From contig CP154954.1 of the NCBI GenBank assembly GCA_039621445.1, positions 63,260,046 to 63,324,045 on the forward strand: a DNA stretch of 64,000 nt, read 5' to 3'. Positions 53,001-64,000 of this stretch are shown one piece after another. The position numbers were made by a program, and so were the translations under genes. The notes under the pieces were generated by a model. That model was not told where the DNA came from. It was given only the letters and a program-made list of their open reading frames with translations, and did not search any database. Position 1 is the stretch's first letter. Each line of letters opens with the position of its first letter. The DNA is from Euglena gracilis. Its lineage: Eukaryota > Euglenida > Euglenophyceae > Euglenales.

Positions 53001-54947
53001 GGCACAGTGTTAAAAAGGACTTCCCCCGTAGGAAGGGTCCACGCCCCGCACATGTCCGCTCAGCAGTGTACCCGGTTCGGGCTGGCTGGCTGGCTGCCCT
53101 GTGCCCCGTCGTGGCCGGATTCAAGTACCTACACTCAGTTCAAAAAGTCATTAGGAGGTACCTGGATGCTCTGTGTGCGCCACCACGCAGACTGCACCCC
53201 TGGGCCGCTTGGCGTCCGGGAAACTGTCCCCGGCCCGTCATAAGCACAGAAAAAGGCCTTCGGGCGTTTGTGGTCCCTGCCTTTGCAGGTCGGCAAAGAA
53301 ACAGAAGAATTGTCGGGAAAGCGCCTGCAGGCGTCTGCAGCACTTGCAAAAGCACTGCTGCGCTGCGCATTTGCTTAACTGCCCCAACTGCCCCCCCCCC
53401 CCCGGACCAACCAATGAACAACGTGCTTGAAGCTGGTTGCTGATGAAGTAGACCAAAAATGAAACACATTTTTCTTGCATTTTCAATATAGAAAATTTGC
53501 AGATTTTGATTTCCTTTTTTGGTCAGAAAATGCATTGTGTTGTTGGGTGCTTGGGGCTTTTGCGAGGTTTTCCCCGCAGCAGAAATTGGGCTCACTGCCT
53601 TGCGGGAGGTTCAAACTGACATGCAAGCCCAATAAAGAAGCGCCCAACCTGGTTGGCCAGCCCTCTGGGCCACGGCCATCAGCGCCTCCTGCTTCTCGAT
53701 CCAGCGGCACACAAAGTACATCCAGAGGCCCTCCTCCGTGCCGAGGTGCTGCCGGTGCTGGATGGCGATCCACGCCCTGGGGCCCCACCGCGGCCGCAGA
53801 AGGGAAGGAATCAGATGGCACCCTTTCGGGGCAGATTCCTCTGCCTGCCCCCCAAGCCTCCCATCCCGGCACTCTTCTCTGCCTCATGGGAACAGTAGGA
53901 GGGAGTGGGAAGCACGCCCCCCCCCCATTCCCAACCCATACCCGACCCCGAACTGTCCAAATGGGTCCATCTTGCATCGGTTTTGTGACACGGAAATCAT
54001 GCATTTCAAGCAAATATGCAAATCCGCCGGCAAACCAGCATTGAGGCGTGTGTGTGTGTCGACACGCACGCGCAAGCAGGCGGAGAGAATGGGAGGGCAT
54101 CACACACGCAACAATCAGCAGAGTGCGGGGCAAAACAGTTGACGCGCCAGGGGCATACACGCTAGACAGCAGGGTGCCCCATGCGGCATTCTCATTCTCC
54201 AGCTGCTGGCAGACGTCGTCGAAGTATTTCTGCACACATGGACCCAGATAGGTGGGCGCGTGCTTGGCGGCTGAATCTGGAACCCCTCCTGCTTTGACAG
54301 GGGGGACAAAAAAGACGGCCTTCAAAAGACAGCGCTTCTTGGCGTTGATGCGGATTTGCCATTTACCCTTAGATTTACCCAAAAAAAAAAATGTTTCGTG
54401 GTCTTTTCACTGATTCTCGGAGCAATACACATTTACTCGAAAATTGAACTGCGTATGTTTTGGGACAACGATTGGACAGAAAAAAATCTGACCAAATGGA
54501 GAGCCCCACAAAGAGAGAACCCCCTGAGGAGCTTGAAAACCTGGAGGTGTTACTGTGAATGAGCTTGGGGGGGGTCTTTAATGTCTAGGGCCTTGATGCC
54601 TTCGTCTCAGATCGACGGTCCGAAGTTGTGCAGGAGGACGACAAGCATCACCTCCTTGGCGTGGACTGGGCTTAATGTCTTGCATGTAATACTTCTCTTG
54701 CAATGAACGTGATCGTCTTTTGTTTCCACGTGCACCACTACACCGTTCATTTCCCTGTTTTTTTTTTAGCCACGGCAAAAAACCAGACTTGAGCCTTGAG
54801 GAGGGCCAAAGCGCACAACGCGCGCACTCTGCCGCGGCATCCGCCCACGCACCTTCAGCACATACAGCCGGGCCCTCCGTATGCGGGCTTAGAGCAGTCC
54901 CCTTGGCACCGTCGCTGGCCCTCCTTGAACAAGGCAATGGCCAGCAG
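49624..54947 (-). CDS. Unrecognised five-exon gene with C-terminal hydrophobic segment
   Basis: The minus exons 54947-54866, 54276-54159, 53776-53649, 52099-51921 and 50073-49624 have canonical GT-AG ends, and their phases chain without conflict. The total is 957 nt, 318 codons plus stop. Third positions are strongly G/C. Order of content: a helix with LAIALFKEGQ, a KYFDDVCQQLENE helix, GLWMYFVCRWIEKQEALMAV, a RVQELMMLL segment with a poly-Pro linker (PPPPPEDPAPP), a Pro/Ser/Arg-rich region, and a final hydrophobic stretch TLTLSCLFVCSCLWVG before KFGD-stop that could be a tail anchor. The 5' end is missing; the next upstream sequence is the (GT)n array. I recognise no family. Confidence 0.65.
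50163..50250. repeat. Telomere-like TTAGGG/GATTAGGG tract
   Basis: Contains AGGGTTAGAGTTAGGATTAG, GGGTTAGGATTAGGGATTGG and GGATTGGGGTTAGGGGTT. Degenerate (TTAGGG)-type units sit upstream (5' on the minus strand) of the last exon of the 49.6-54.9 kb gene, inside its intron edge. Short CCCTAA words also occur at 4167 and 31556. Confidence 0.6.
50832..51044. repeat. Family E element, copy 1
   Basis: TAAACCCCCCCCCCAAATAA at left, TTATTTGGGGGGGGGGTTTA at right. Internal units GTGTGTTATTTGGG are repeated in both directions. Unique core words ATGGAAAACCAAAGGAAAAC and CGCTCGAAATCGGCCCCCGA. Flanks TA/TA. Confidence 0.8.
51461..51627. repeat. Family F element, copy 3
   Basis: Shares GATGGTTCCAGTA, CGACGCTGGGAAA, TGTCCAAATAAC and GCACCCGCCAGGCTATTTGG with copies 1 and 2. 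Left tip worn. Confidence 0.6.
51921..52099 (-). CDS. Unrecognised gene exon with poly-Pro linker
   Basis: Acceptor CCCGGCGCCGCAG; donor TTCCGG/GTGCCC, followed by a long C run in the transcript. Reads WGTRVQELMMLLTQPDGLEA, a proline run, GRPLAQGIYDREKALLPRFR. Enters with two bases, leaves phase 0. Third positions nearly all G/C. Confidence 0.75.
52333..52565. repeat. Family E element, copy 2 (inverted relative to copy 1)
   Basis: Same tips and core as 50832-51044 but in reverse orientation, with an additional C-run unit. It lies in the next intron of the same minus-strand gene. Confidence 0.8.
52564..53210. repeat. Inverted coding-like duplication inside a 52-bp direct repeat
   Basis: 52564-52615 and 53159-53210 are the same 52-bp sequence with two differences (ATGCTCTGTGTGCGCCA ...). 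Between them, 52638-52756 (read on minus) and 52898-53019 (read on plus) are inverted copies that both translate to FETTAELTR..VA..PHVCYT, EQFWHFE.NIE.LA.C. The conserved reading frame suggests an ancestral coding exon copied in both orientations. The plus copy has a stop after LAQC. Confidence 0.65.
53649..53776 (-). CDS. Unrecognised gene exon AWIAIQHRQ...
   Basis: Acceptor GGTGGGGCCCCAG; donor CAACCAG/GTTGGG. Reads AWIAIQHRQHLGTEEGLWMY, then FVCRWIEKQEALMAVAQRAG. Enters needing two bases from 54159 and leaves one (G), which completes an Asp codon with 52099. Confidence 0.75.
54159..54276 (-). CDS. Unrecognised gene exon SAAKHAPTY...
   Basis: Acceptor GGGGTTCCAG; donor AGCGT/GTATGC. Reads SAAKHAPTYLGPCVQKYFDD, then VCQQLENENAAWGTLLSS. 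A GTGTATG donor two bases earlier exists but would break the frame. Confidence 0.7.
54866..54947 (-). CDS. Unrecognised gene, first exon found
   Basis: Acceptor GCGCGGTTGCAG; donor CCGGCT/GTATGT (strong). Reads LLAIALFKEGQRRCQGDCSK, then PAYGGPG. Leaves one base that forms Tyr with the next exon. Overlapping plus-strand frames are open too, so strand rests on third-position bias and the chain of phases. Confidence 0.6.
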
Positions 54948-55056
54948 CTGCAACCGCGCACGTCCCACCCTGTGGGTGTGTGTGTGGGTGTGGTGCGCGA
55001 TCGTGTGTGCGTGCTTGGTACCACTTGAGCCTTGAGGAGGAAAGGCCAAAAAGCAG

Positions 55057-56519
<1,463 letters not shown>

Positions 56520-56539
56520 TCCCAAAAAGAATCTCCAAA

Positions 56540-57180
56540 TTTTTAGGGTTGAAAACGGTTAGTTTTTAGGAGGAGTGTCAAAAAAATGCAGGTCAAAAAA
56601 ATGGGACCAAATTTTGGAACATTCAAATTTTACTGACATTTTTTTACCTTGGAATTTTTTTGGATTTTCAGTGGCATTTTTCTGCTTCCAAAATCTCTCA
56701 AAATCGAAATTTTGAGAAATGTTGAAATTTTAGAAGGTGTGAAAAATGGGGTTGGGGGGGGGGCAACATTTTGGGCAGCATTTTCATCAATTTTGGGAAA
56801 ACGGGGGATTTGGGCTGAAAAAAAAAATTTGAAAATTTTTGAAAAATGAACCCAAAATACCGGGGGGGCTAGATAAAATTCGAACCGACAAAATTGGACG
56901 CCGAAAAAATTGGTAATTTTTTGATGAAAACCCACATTTTTTTCTCAAAAAAAAATCTCAAAGATTTCAGGGTAAAATTTGGTAGTTTTAGGAGGGGGGT
57001 GGAAAATAACGAAGGTCAAAAAAAGTGGACCAAATTTTGGCACAACAATCAAATTTTACTGACATTTTCCCTCTGTCAAATTGTTTGGATTTTCAATAGC
57101 ATTTTTTTGCTTCAAAAACCTCTCAAAATCAAAATTTTGAGAAAATGTTGGTTTTTTGGAAGGTGTGAAAGATGGGGTTT
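56540..57180. repeat. Tandem duplication of an AT-rich ~215-bp block
   Basis: 56540-56752 and 56965-57180 share GACCAAATTTTGG, AAATTTTACTGACATTTT, TTGGATTTTCA, CTCTCAAAATC, ATTTTGAGAAA and GAAGGTGTGAAA in order. Period about 425 bp. No gene. Confidence 0.7.
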
Positions 57181-57394
57181 TGAGGGAGTTTTCCTTGTGA
57201 AATGGCCATTTTTTTGAGGAAAAAGTTCCAAAATCATTTTTTTGGTCATCAAAAGTGACGTTTTTTTAGTTTTTCCAGACGTTTTTTTTTGTTATGTTTT
57301 TTTAAAACCCTGTTTTTTTAAAAAAACATTTTTTTGTTTCAAAAAAAACAAAAAAAGCAGTCAAACTTGGCAAGCACCCATGGTCAAGCCCCAA

Positions 57395-57530
57395 AATTTC
57401 CCCATTTCAGGCCATTTAAGGCCATTTTACGTCATTTAAGGCCATTTTAGGCCATTTTAGCTATGGGTGCCTGCAGATGGGTGCAAAAATGGGTCAAAAA
57501 ACCACCCGGCGCCGAAGGCGCCGATTTTTT
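57395..57530. repeat. GGCCATTTTAGG tract and GGCGCC palindrome
   Basis: Six GGCCATTTTA units (57412-57462), then GGCGCCGAAGGCGCC at 57509-57523 with the usual TTTTTT tail, as at 5953 and 31398. Confidence 0.6.
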
Positions 57531-57607
57531 TCGGGTCCAAAACTGCCCTGGGGGGGGGGGCGGTCCTTAACTAAAAAAAAACCCCTGTCCCTTATGGACC
57601 GCTCTGT

Positions 57608-58975
<1,368 letters not shown>

Positions 58976-59149
58976 CGTGACGGATGGGGGCCGGGGGCCA
59001 GGGGGGGGGGGGGGCAGTGTACATTGGCTGGTGGCCAGGGGCCAGGCACGTGAAAGAAAGCAACGCAAATCTTACGCTTTGCACTCCCTCAGAGGTGGAC
59101 AGCTTTATTTTTGACGGCTGTTTTGTTTCGATGCTTCCAAAATCCGAAG

Positions 59150-59605
59150 GCCTTTTGCGGTAGCCTTTTGTTGCTGGCTGGAAACGAGCTGCTGGCTGGA
59201 TCCCCCGGGGGATAAAAAAGGCTGCTGGCTGGAAACGAGCTGCTGGCTGGATCCCCCGGGGGATAGGGGGGGGGATGAAAAAAAAATTTCTAAAACATTT
59301 TTGCCTTCTCAACGTTTTGATGGATGGAGCTATATCACGGCTGGGGGGCTGTGATGGAGGAAGCTGTGATCAGGGGGGGGGGAATGCAGGGATAGGTGAG
59401 CTGGGCAGCCCAGTTGGCTGGCCAGCCTGCGACCAGCTGACCCGGCCTCCGGCCGGGCTGGACCCAACTTTATTTCACGTGACCCCCCCCGGGGGGGGGG
59501 GGGGCTCCCAGCCCGAATTTGGGCTGCTGGCTGGAGTTGAGCTGGCTGGCTGACTGGACCCCCCCGGGGGGATGGGGTCCTATCCATCTTAAGAAAACCC
59601 CTGTT
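59150..59605 (+). repeat. Family A element, copy 4, preceded by a tandem GCTGCTGGCTGG block
   Basis: 59283-59605 matches 21425-21706 (TTTCTAAAACATTTTTG, GGCTGTGATGGAGGAAG, GGACCCAACTTTATTTCAC). 59164-59270 holds two tandem copies of CTGGCTGGAAACGAGCTGC plus CCCCCGGGGGATA. Confidence 0.7.
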
Positions 59606-59882
59606 CAAGACACTGCCATGCCAGGCAGACCCATGGCGCACCCCAACCCGGGGAGGGTGGGATCCCAACGCACCCATCCACTCTGGAAAAACCCCCCTCG
59701 GTGGAACACACAGGTGTTATGTGCATCAACGCTCTCGCACTAGTCGAAGATTCTCCAAATGTTTGGTGGACATCCAATCCCCAGGTTGAATGGTGGAGAA
59801 CTGCCGGCATGCTCACCCATCCCCTCGCCACCAAGTGTGGCATTTCTGGCACGCCGAGAGTGACTCGAAGCAACAGGCGAAC

Positions 59883-59962
59883 CTGCCCTCCTCCGCAAAG
59901 CCCAGGCCACGCCAGTACGCCGTGGCGGTCGCATGAAAAATGTCGTGCTCCCTCGCCTGCGA
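59883..59962 (-). CDS. Exon with acetyltransferase-like motif
   Basis: Excellent acceptor (CACTGTCCTCTCCCTGACAG) and donor (GGGCAG/GTTCGC). Reads SQAREHDIFHATATAYWRGL, then GFAEEGR. The A-x-x-YW-x-x-LGF-x-E-G-R wording recalls the last conserved block of GNAT acetyltransferases, though the exon is too short to be sure. Phase 0 in, two bases out. Third positions G/C-rich. Confidence 0.55.
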
Positions 59963-59989
59963 CTGTCAGGGAGAGGACAGTGGGTTAGC

Positions 59990-60840
59990 AAAGCCAGTGC
60001 AGGGGGTCCGGCCCCCTGCACAAAAAAAAAACAACAAAAGTTCCAGAAAAAATTGGGGGTTTTCAAAAAAGCCCCCGGGATGCACCTTCATGCGCTTTTT
60101 TTTCGAGAGAAAAAAAAACTGGCCAAAAGCTATGTGAAAAACCTGGGCTTCCTGGAACAAAAAGCACTGCAGAAGAACTTATTTCAGTTTGGGGGGGGGG
60201 GGTTGGATCCCCCAATCCCCTGCACAAAATCCACGCTGACTTGGAACCCTGCTCAGAAACGAATGTTCTTTGTGTCCCAGTTGGGCAGCAAGGAGGGTGG
60301 GCATCGAAAGCCTACGAAGTGCAGGACACCTGGAAACCACTCGAGGTTCAGTTGCAAGGAATCGAATGCTGCCGGAGCACCAAGAGCCCCTCTGTGTCTG
60401 CTTGAGTTTTATTAGGCAGCTTCACAGGGGGGGGTTCCAGTAATATGACGGAAAGAGCCCCCCCCCCCCGATTTATGTCGATTTGGTGTTACGGTTGGCC
60501 TGAATTCAGGCAAAAAAATGATGTTTAGCCCTAGATTGACAAACTTAGACCAAAAAATGGCCTAAAACGAGGCCTTAAAATAAAAACAACTGAAAACAAA
60601 TCAGAACATGCTGACAGGCGCACTGATCAGGGAGCGCCGAAAAGGCCCGTTTTGATAAAATACCTATTCTTTACACCCGTTTTCTAATTGAGAACAATTC
60701 AGCATTGGGTCCAAGCTGTGGAAGCTTTCTGCAAAACCCATCAACCACCTGCAGAGACACATGCGCGCCGCTGCAAACGCACCACCTGGCATCACATTGG
60801 GCCACACGTCTGATCCCCAAACAACTCCAGGGGGGGGGGG
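59990..60840. other. No gene recognised
   Basis: Sequence between the two minus-strand exons. A-rich, with G/C runs at 60190-60202 and 60426-60470. It fits an intron. Confidence 0.45.
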
Positions 60841-60850
60841 TCGCAGGCAC

Positions 60851-60964
60851 CTTGGGCAGCTGCTCGTAGGAGTACTTCAGGCGGGCGTAGGGCACGTTGA
60901 GGGCCTGCAGGACGTGGTGGGCGCGGTAGCCCTCCGGGGTGCTGGTCCCCCACTCCAGGTCCGT
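60851..60964 (-). CDS. Exon TDLEWGTSTPEGYR..., family unknown
   Basis: Acceptor GTCCCTTCCGCAG; donor CCCAAG/GTGCCT. 38 codons: TDLEWGTSTPEGYRAHHVLQ, then ALNVPYARLKYSYEQLPK. Third positions are almost all G/C. Phase 0/0, so it can splice directly to 59962. C run just after the donor. Confidence 0.7.
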
Positions 60965-62235
60965 CTGCGGAAGGGACAGCGGAAGCGGCACAACAGGGCG
61001 TGAGCTGAATGTGGGGGGGGGGGGTCGACCCCCTCCCACCCACCACGGCGCTGGCGCAAGGCAGAATTCCTTCGGCGCCGAAGGAAAACTTTGACCAAAA
61101 AACTCTCTCCCCCGGAAATACAGGAAGGCCTGGCGGGGGGTTGGGCCCCCAACACCCATACATCAGGCTTCGGGGATCACCGTGCAGCCCTGGGGTTGGC
61201 AGGGTTCTGGGCAGGGAAACGGGAGGGGGGGGGGCAGAGAGGGGCTCGACATCCCAGGAGGCCCCGATACCGTTCCCCAAATGACTCCCACGAAAGAGAG
61301 AAAAAAAGCGAGGGGAGACTGATGAGAAATCACGGCAGCCAGCTGAAACAAGAACACTGAGCGCTTCCCTCTGAGGAAAGGATTGAGGCTCGGGGTAGTC
61401 TTCGGCGTTAAGCGAAATAAATCCTGTCCCAGAACGATCGCAAAACATACAGGCCGTTCTTTTTTTGAAAATTCTGGGCGAAGGCAAGTCGACACACTGA
61501 CGAAGGTACATCGGGGAAAAACTAATTCCTATCATCCTTGGACCATTGGGCATCCACTCGAAATCAAAAAATGCATTTTCAACTTTGAAATTTCCGACCC
61601 CATTCAAGCCCCAGACTGACCATTTGGCCAGTGGTCCCCAAAGTCCTTGAATTAACCAACAAAATGAGATAACAGTCCCATGCAGACCACCCTGCTGCGA
61701 CCATCATTTTTGCCTGCCTTCCCAGAGGGACCCGAGACCAGGGAATCCAGTTTGGACTGCCAGACCCGGCGAGAGGCAGCAAAAAACTGGGGGAAAAACC
61801 TTCATATGAAACAAAGACAAAAGGTAACAGGATGGGGGCGAATCTCGGGAGGGGCGGGAAATCTCGCCCCCCCCCCTCCAGTTTCGGGCTGGGCTGTCTT
61901 TTCAGGACCCAAGGAAGCTGGAGTGGATGTGGATGTGGATGTGGACCGCAAACCCAACGAGAACCTTTGACTGCCCCCCCCCCGCTGCATGGCAGTTGGG
62001 GATCCAGGCAGGAAGGAGGCAAATGGCTGGTCCCCAAAGAGTGTTATTTGGTACACCCCTGGATGGTGTCGGGGGGGGGGGGGGTGGCGTGTGAGGGCAA
62101 CCGCCCCAGGTTGTTGTCTTTTTTGTTCCAGAGCAGGGCTGTATGGGAAGGTTCGGTGGGGGGGGGGGGGGTCGACCCCGCCCAAAAGACACCGCACAAG
62201 GGATTCTTCGGCCCCAAAGGCCAAAAAAAAAAATA
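60965..62235. other. No gene assigned
   Basis: A 271-codon minus frame (61607-60792) runs out of phase through the exon at 60851 and lacks bias. G/C-run blocks at 61010-61030, 61865-61885, 62068-62085 and 62157-62180 and an AATTCCTTCGGCGCCGAAGG palindrome at 61063 mark small repeats. Confidence 0.4.
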
Positions 62236-63143
62236 AGGAGGAGGATTAATAATTAATAAGGGAGGAAGGAGAGAGGAGAGGAAGGAGAGGGAGGAGGAGA
62301 GAGAGGAGAGGAGGAGAGGAAGGAGAGAGAAGGAGAGGGAGAAGGAGAGGGAGGAGAAGGAGGGGCAAGGGGCAAGAAGGAAGAAGGAAGAACGGGAAGA
62401 AGGAAGAAGAAGAAGAAGAAGAAGAAGAAGAAGAAGAAGAAGAAGAAGAAGAAGAAGAAGAAGAAGAAGAAGAAGAAGAAGAAGAAGAAGAAGAAGAAGA
62501 AGAAGAAGAAGAAGAAGAAGAAGAAGAAGAAGAAGAAGAAGAAGAAGAGAAGAAGAAGAAGAAGAAGAAGAAGAAGAAGAAGAAGAAGAAGAAGAAGAAG
62601 AAGAAGAAGAAGAAGAAGAAGAAGAAGAAGAAGAAGAAGAAGAAGAAGAAGAAGAAGAAGAAGAAGAAGAAGAAGAAGAAGAAGAAGAAGAAGAAGAAGA
62701 AGAAGAAGAAGAAGAAGAAGAAGAAGAAGAAGAAGAAGAAGAAGAAGAAGAACAAGCAGAAGAAGAAGAAGAAGAAGAAGAAGAACAAGAAGAAGAAGAA
62801 GAAGAAGAAGAAGAAGAAGAAGAAGAAGAAGAAGAAGAAGAAGAAGAAGAAGAAGAAGAAGAAGAAGAAGAAGAAGAAGAAGAAGAAGAAGAAGAAGAAG
62901 AAGAAGAAGAAGAAGAAGAAGAAGAAGAAGAAGAAGAAGAAGAAGAAGAAGAAGAATAGGAAGAAGAAGAAGAAGAAGAATAAGAAGAAGAAGAAGAATA
63001 GGAAGAAGAAGAAGAAGAATAATAATAATAGGAAGAAGAAAAAGAAGAAGAAGAAGAAGAAGAAGAAGATGAAGAATAATAATAATAATAATAATAATAA
63101 TAAGAAGATATAATAATAATAATAAGAATAATAATAATAATAA

Positions 63144-63176
<33 letters not shown>

Positions 63177-63203
63177 GAATAATAATAATAATAATAATAA
63201 TAA

Positions 63204-63285
<82 letters not shown>

Positions 63286-63781
63286 CATAACAACAACAAC
63301 AGTAACAGTAACAGTAACAGTAACAGTAACAGCAACAGTAACAGTAACAGTAACAGTAACAGTAACAGTAACAGCAACAGTAACAGTAACAGTAACAGTA
63401 ACAGTAACAGTAACAGTAACAGTAACAGTAACAGCAACAGTAACAGTAACAGCAACAGCAACAGTAACAGTAACAGTAACAGCAACAGTAACAGTAACAG
63501 TAACAGTAACAGTAACAGTAACAGTAACAGCAACAGTAACAGTAACAGTAACAGTAAAAACAACAACAACAATAACAATAACAATAACAATAACAATAAC
63601 AATAACAATAACAATAACAATAACAATAACAATAACAATAACAATAACAATAACAATAACAATAACAATAACAATAACAATAACAATAACAATAACAATA
63701 ACAATAACAATAAGAATAACAATAGCAATAACAATAATAATAATAATAACAACAACAACAACAACAACAATAATAATAATA
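62236..63781. repeat. Compound microsatellite GGA/GAA/AAT/AACAGT/AACAAT
   Basis: Successive zones: GGA-rich (62236-62400), (GAA)n (62400-63020), (AAT)n (63010-63290), (AACAGT)n with AACAGC variants (63297-63556) and (AACAAT)n (63560-63760). The overlapping open frames are repeat artefacts. Confidence 0.95.
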
Positions 63782-64000
63782 TTTTAACCTAAGAGTCGGG
63801 AAGGGGGATGAGGGGTGGTTGAAGCCCCCCATCCACCACCCATAGGGTTTCCAGGATATCCGTTCGGCCGTGCTGCAGAGAACTCTGTTTGGCAGGGAGG
63901 CAGGGAAGGGGAAAACAGCACACAGGTAAATCAAAAAACTGCACTGTAAAAACTGCAAAAAAAACTGCAGGTCCACAAAAAGTCACAATGAACAAGCTAA

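Noticed and set aside
60792-61607. 271-codon minus ORF
   Set aside because: It crosses the well-supported exon 60851-60964 in the wrong frame and lacks third-position bias.
62044-63976. Long Ser, Leu, Phe, Tyr and Ile homopolymer frames
   Set aside because: Artefacts of the GAA/AAT/AACAGT/AACAAT arrays.

Overview
The window looks like nuclear DNA of a repeat-rich unicellular eukaryote, probably an alga or other protist. Short exons with strongly G/C-biased third codon positions sit in long AT/GC-mosaic introns and spacers. Most introns I could pair are GT-AG. No prokaryotic operons, tRNA or rRNA genes or CRISPR arrays were seen. Nothing in the sequence fixes the species.

Genes, left to right. 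(1) Plus strand, about 3.0-9.9 kb: dispersed exons of a mitochondrial-carrier (SLC25) protein, most like the S-adenosylmethionine carrier branch. Its 5' end is missing, and microsatellites and mobile elements lie inside its introns. (2) Plus strand, 25.0-28.9 kb: exons of a protein with a basic NLS-like segment and a four-CxxC cross-brace zinc finger, plus three AT-richer downstream exons that may belong to it. (3) Minus strand, 48.6-45.8 kb: a signal-peptide exon spliced in phase to a Cys/Asn-X-Ser/Thr-rich exon, then further candidate exons. (4) Minus strand, 54.9-49.6 kb: five exons whose GT-AG boundaries and codon phases all agree, ending in a C-terminal hydrophobic segment; the family was not recognised. 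(5) Minus strand, 61.0-59.9 kb: two phase-compatible exons of an unrecognised protein. Other isolated candidate exons and ORFs are listed with low confidence.

Mobile DNA dominates. There is a degraded hAT transposase at the left edge. At 33.4-38.0 kb there is a nearly complete DIRS-type tyrosine-recombinase retrotransposon (minus strand) with inverted terminal repeats, an internal complementary region, RT-RNase H and a recombinase domain; it is inactivated by frameshifts and by a YLDG active site. Many small, apparently non-autonomous elements share one architecture: homopolymeric C or G runs at or near inverted ends. I separate families A (G/C-rich, 4 copies), B (about 350 bp with TIRs), E, F and G (AACCCC tips, TA-like flanks), H (CCCCTTGTC tips), I (about 450 bp between tandem arrays), K (hairpin-ended), L (19-bp TIR) and two palindrome-bounded foldbacks.

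Simple repeats are extreme: two kilobase-scale (GT)n arrays (55.05-56.52 and 57.6-58.98 kb), a 1.55-kb compound GAA / AAT / AACAGT / AACAAT array at the right edge, and many shorter arrays, several of which abut splice sites.

Exon boundaries were inferred by eye from third-position GC bias, splice signals and phase. They need transcript support.
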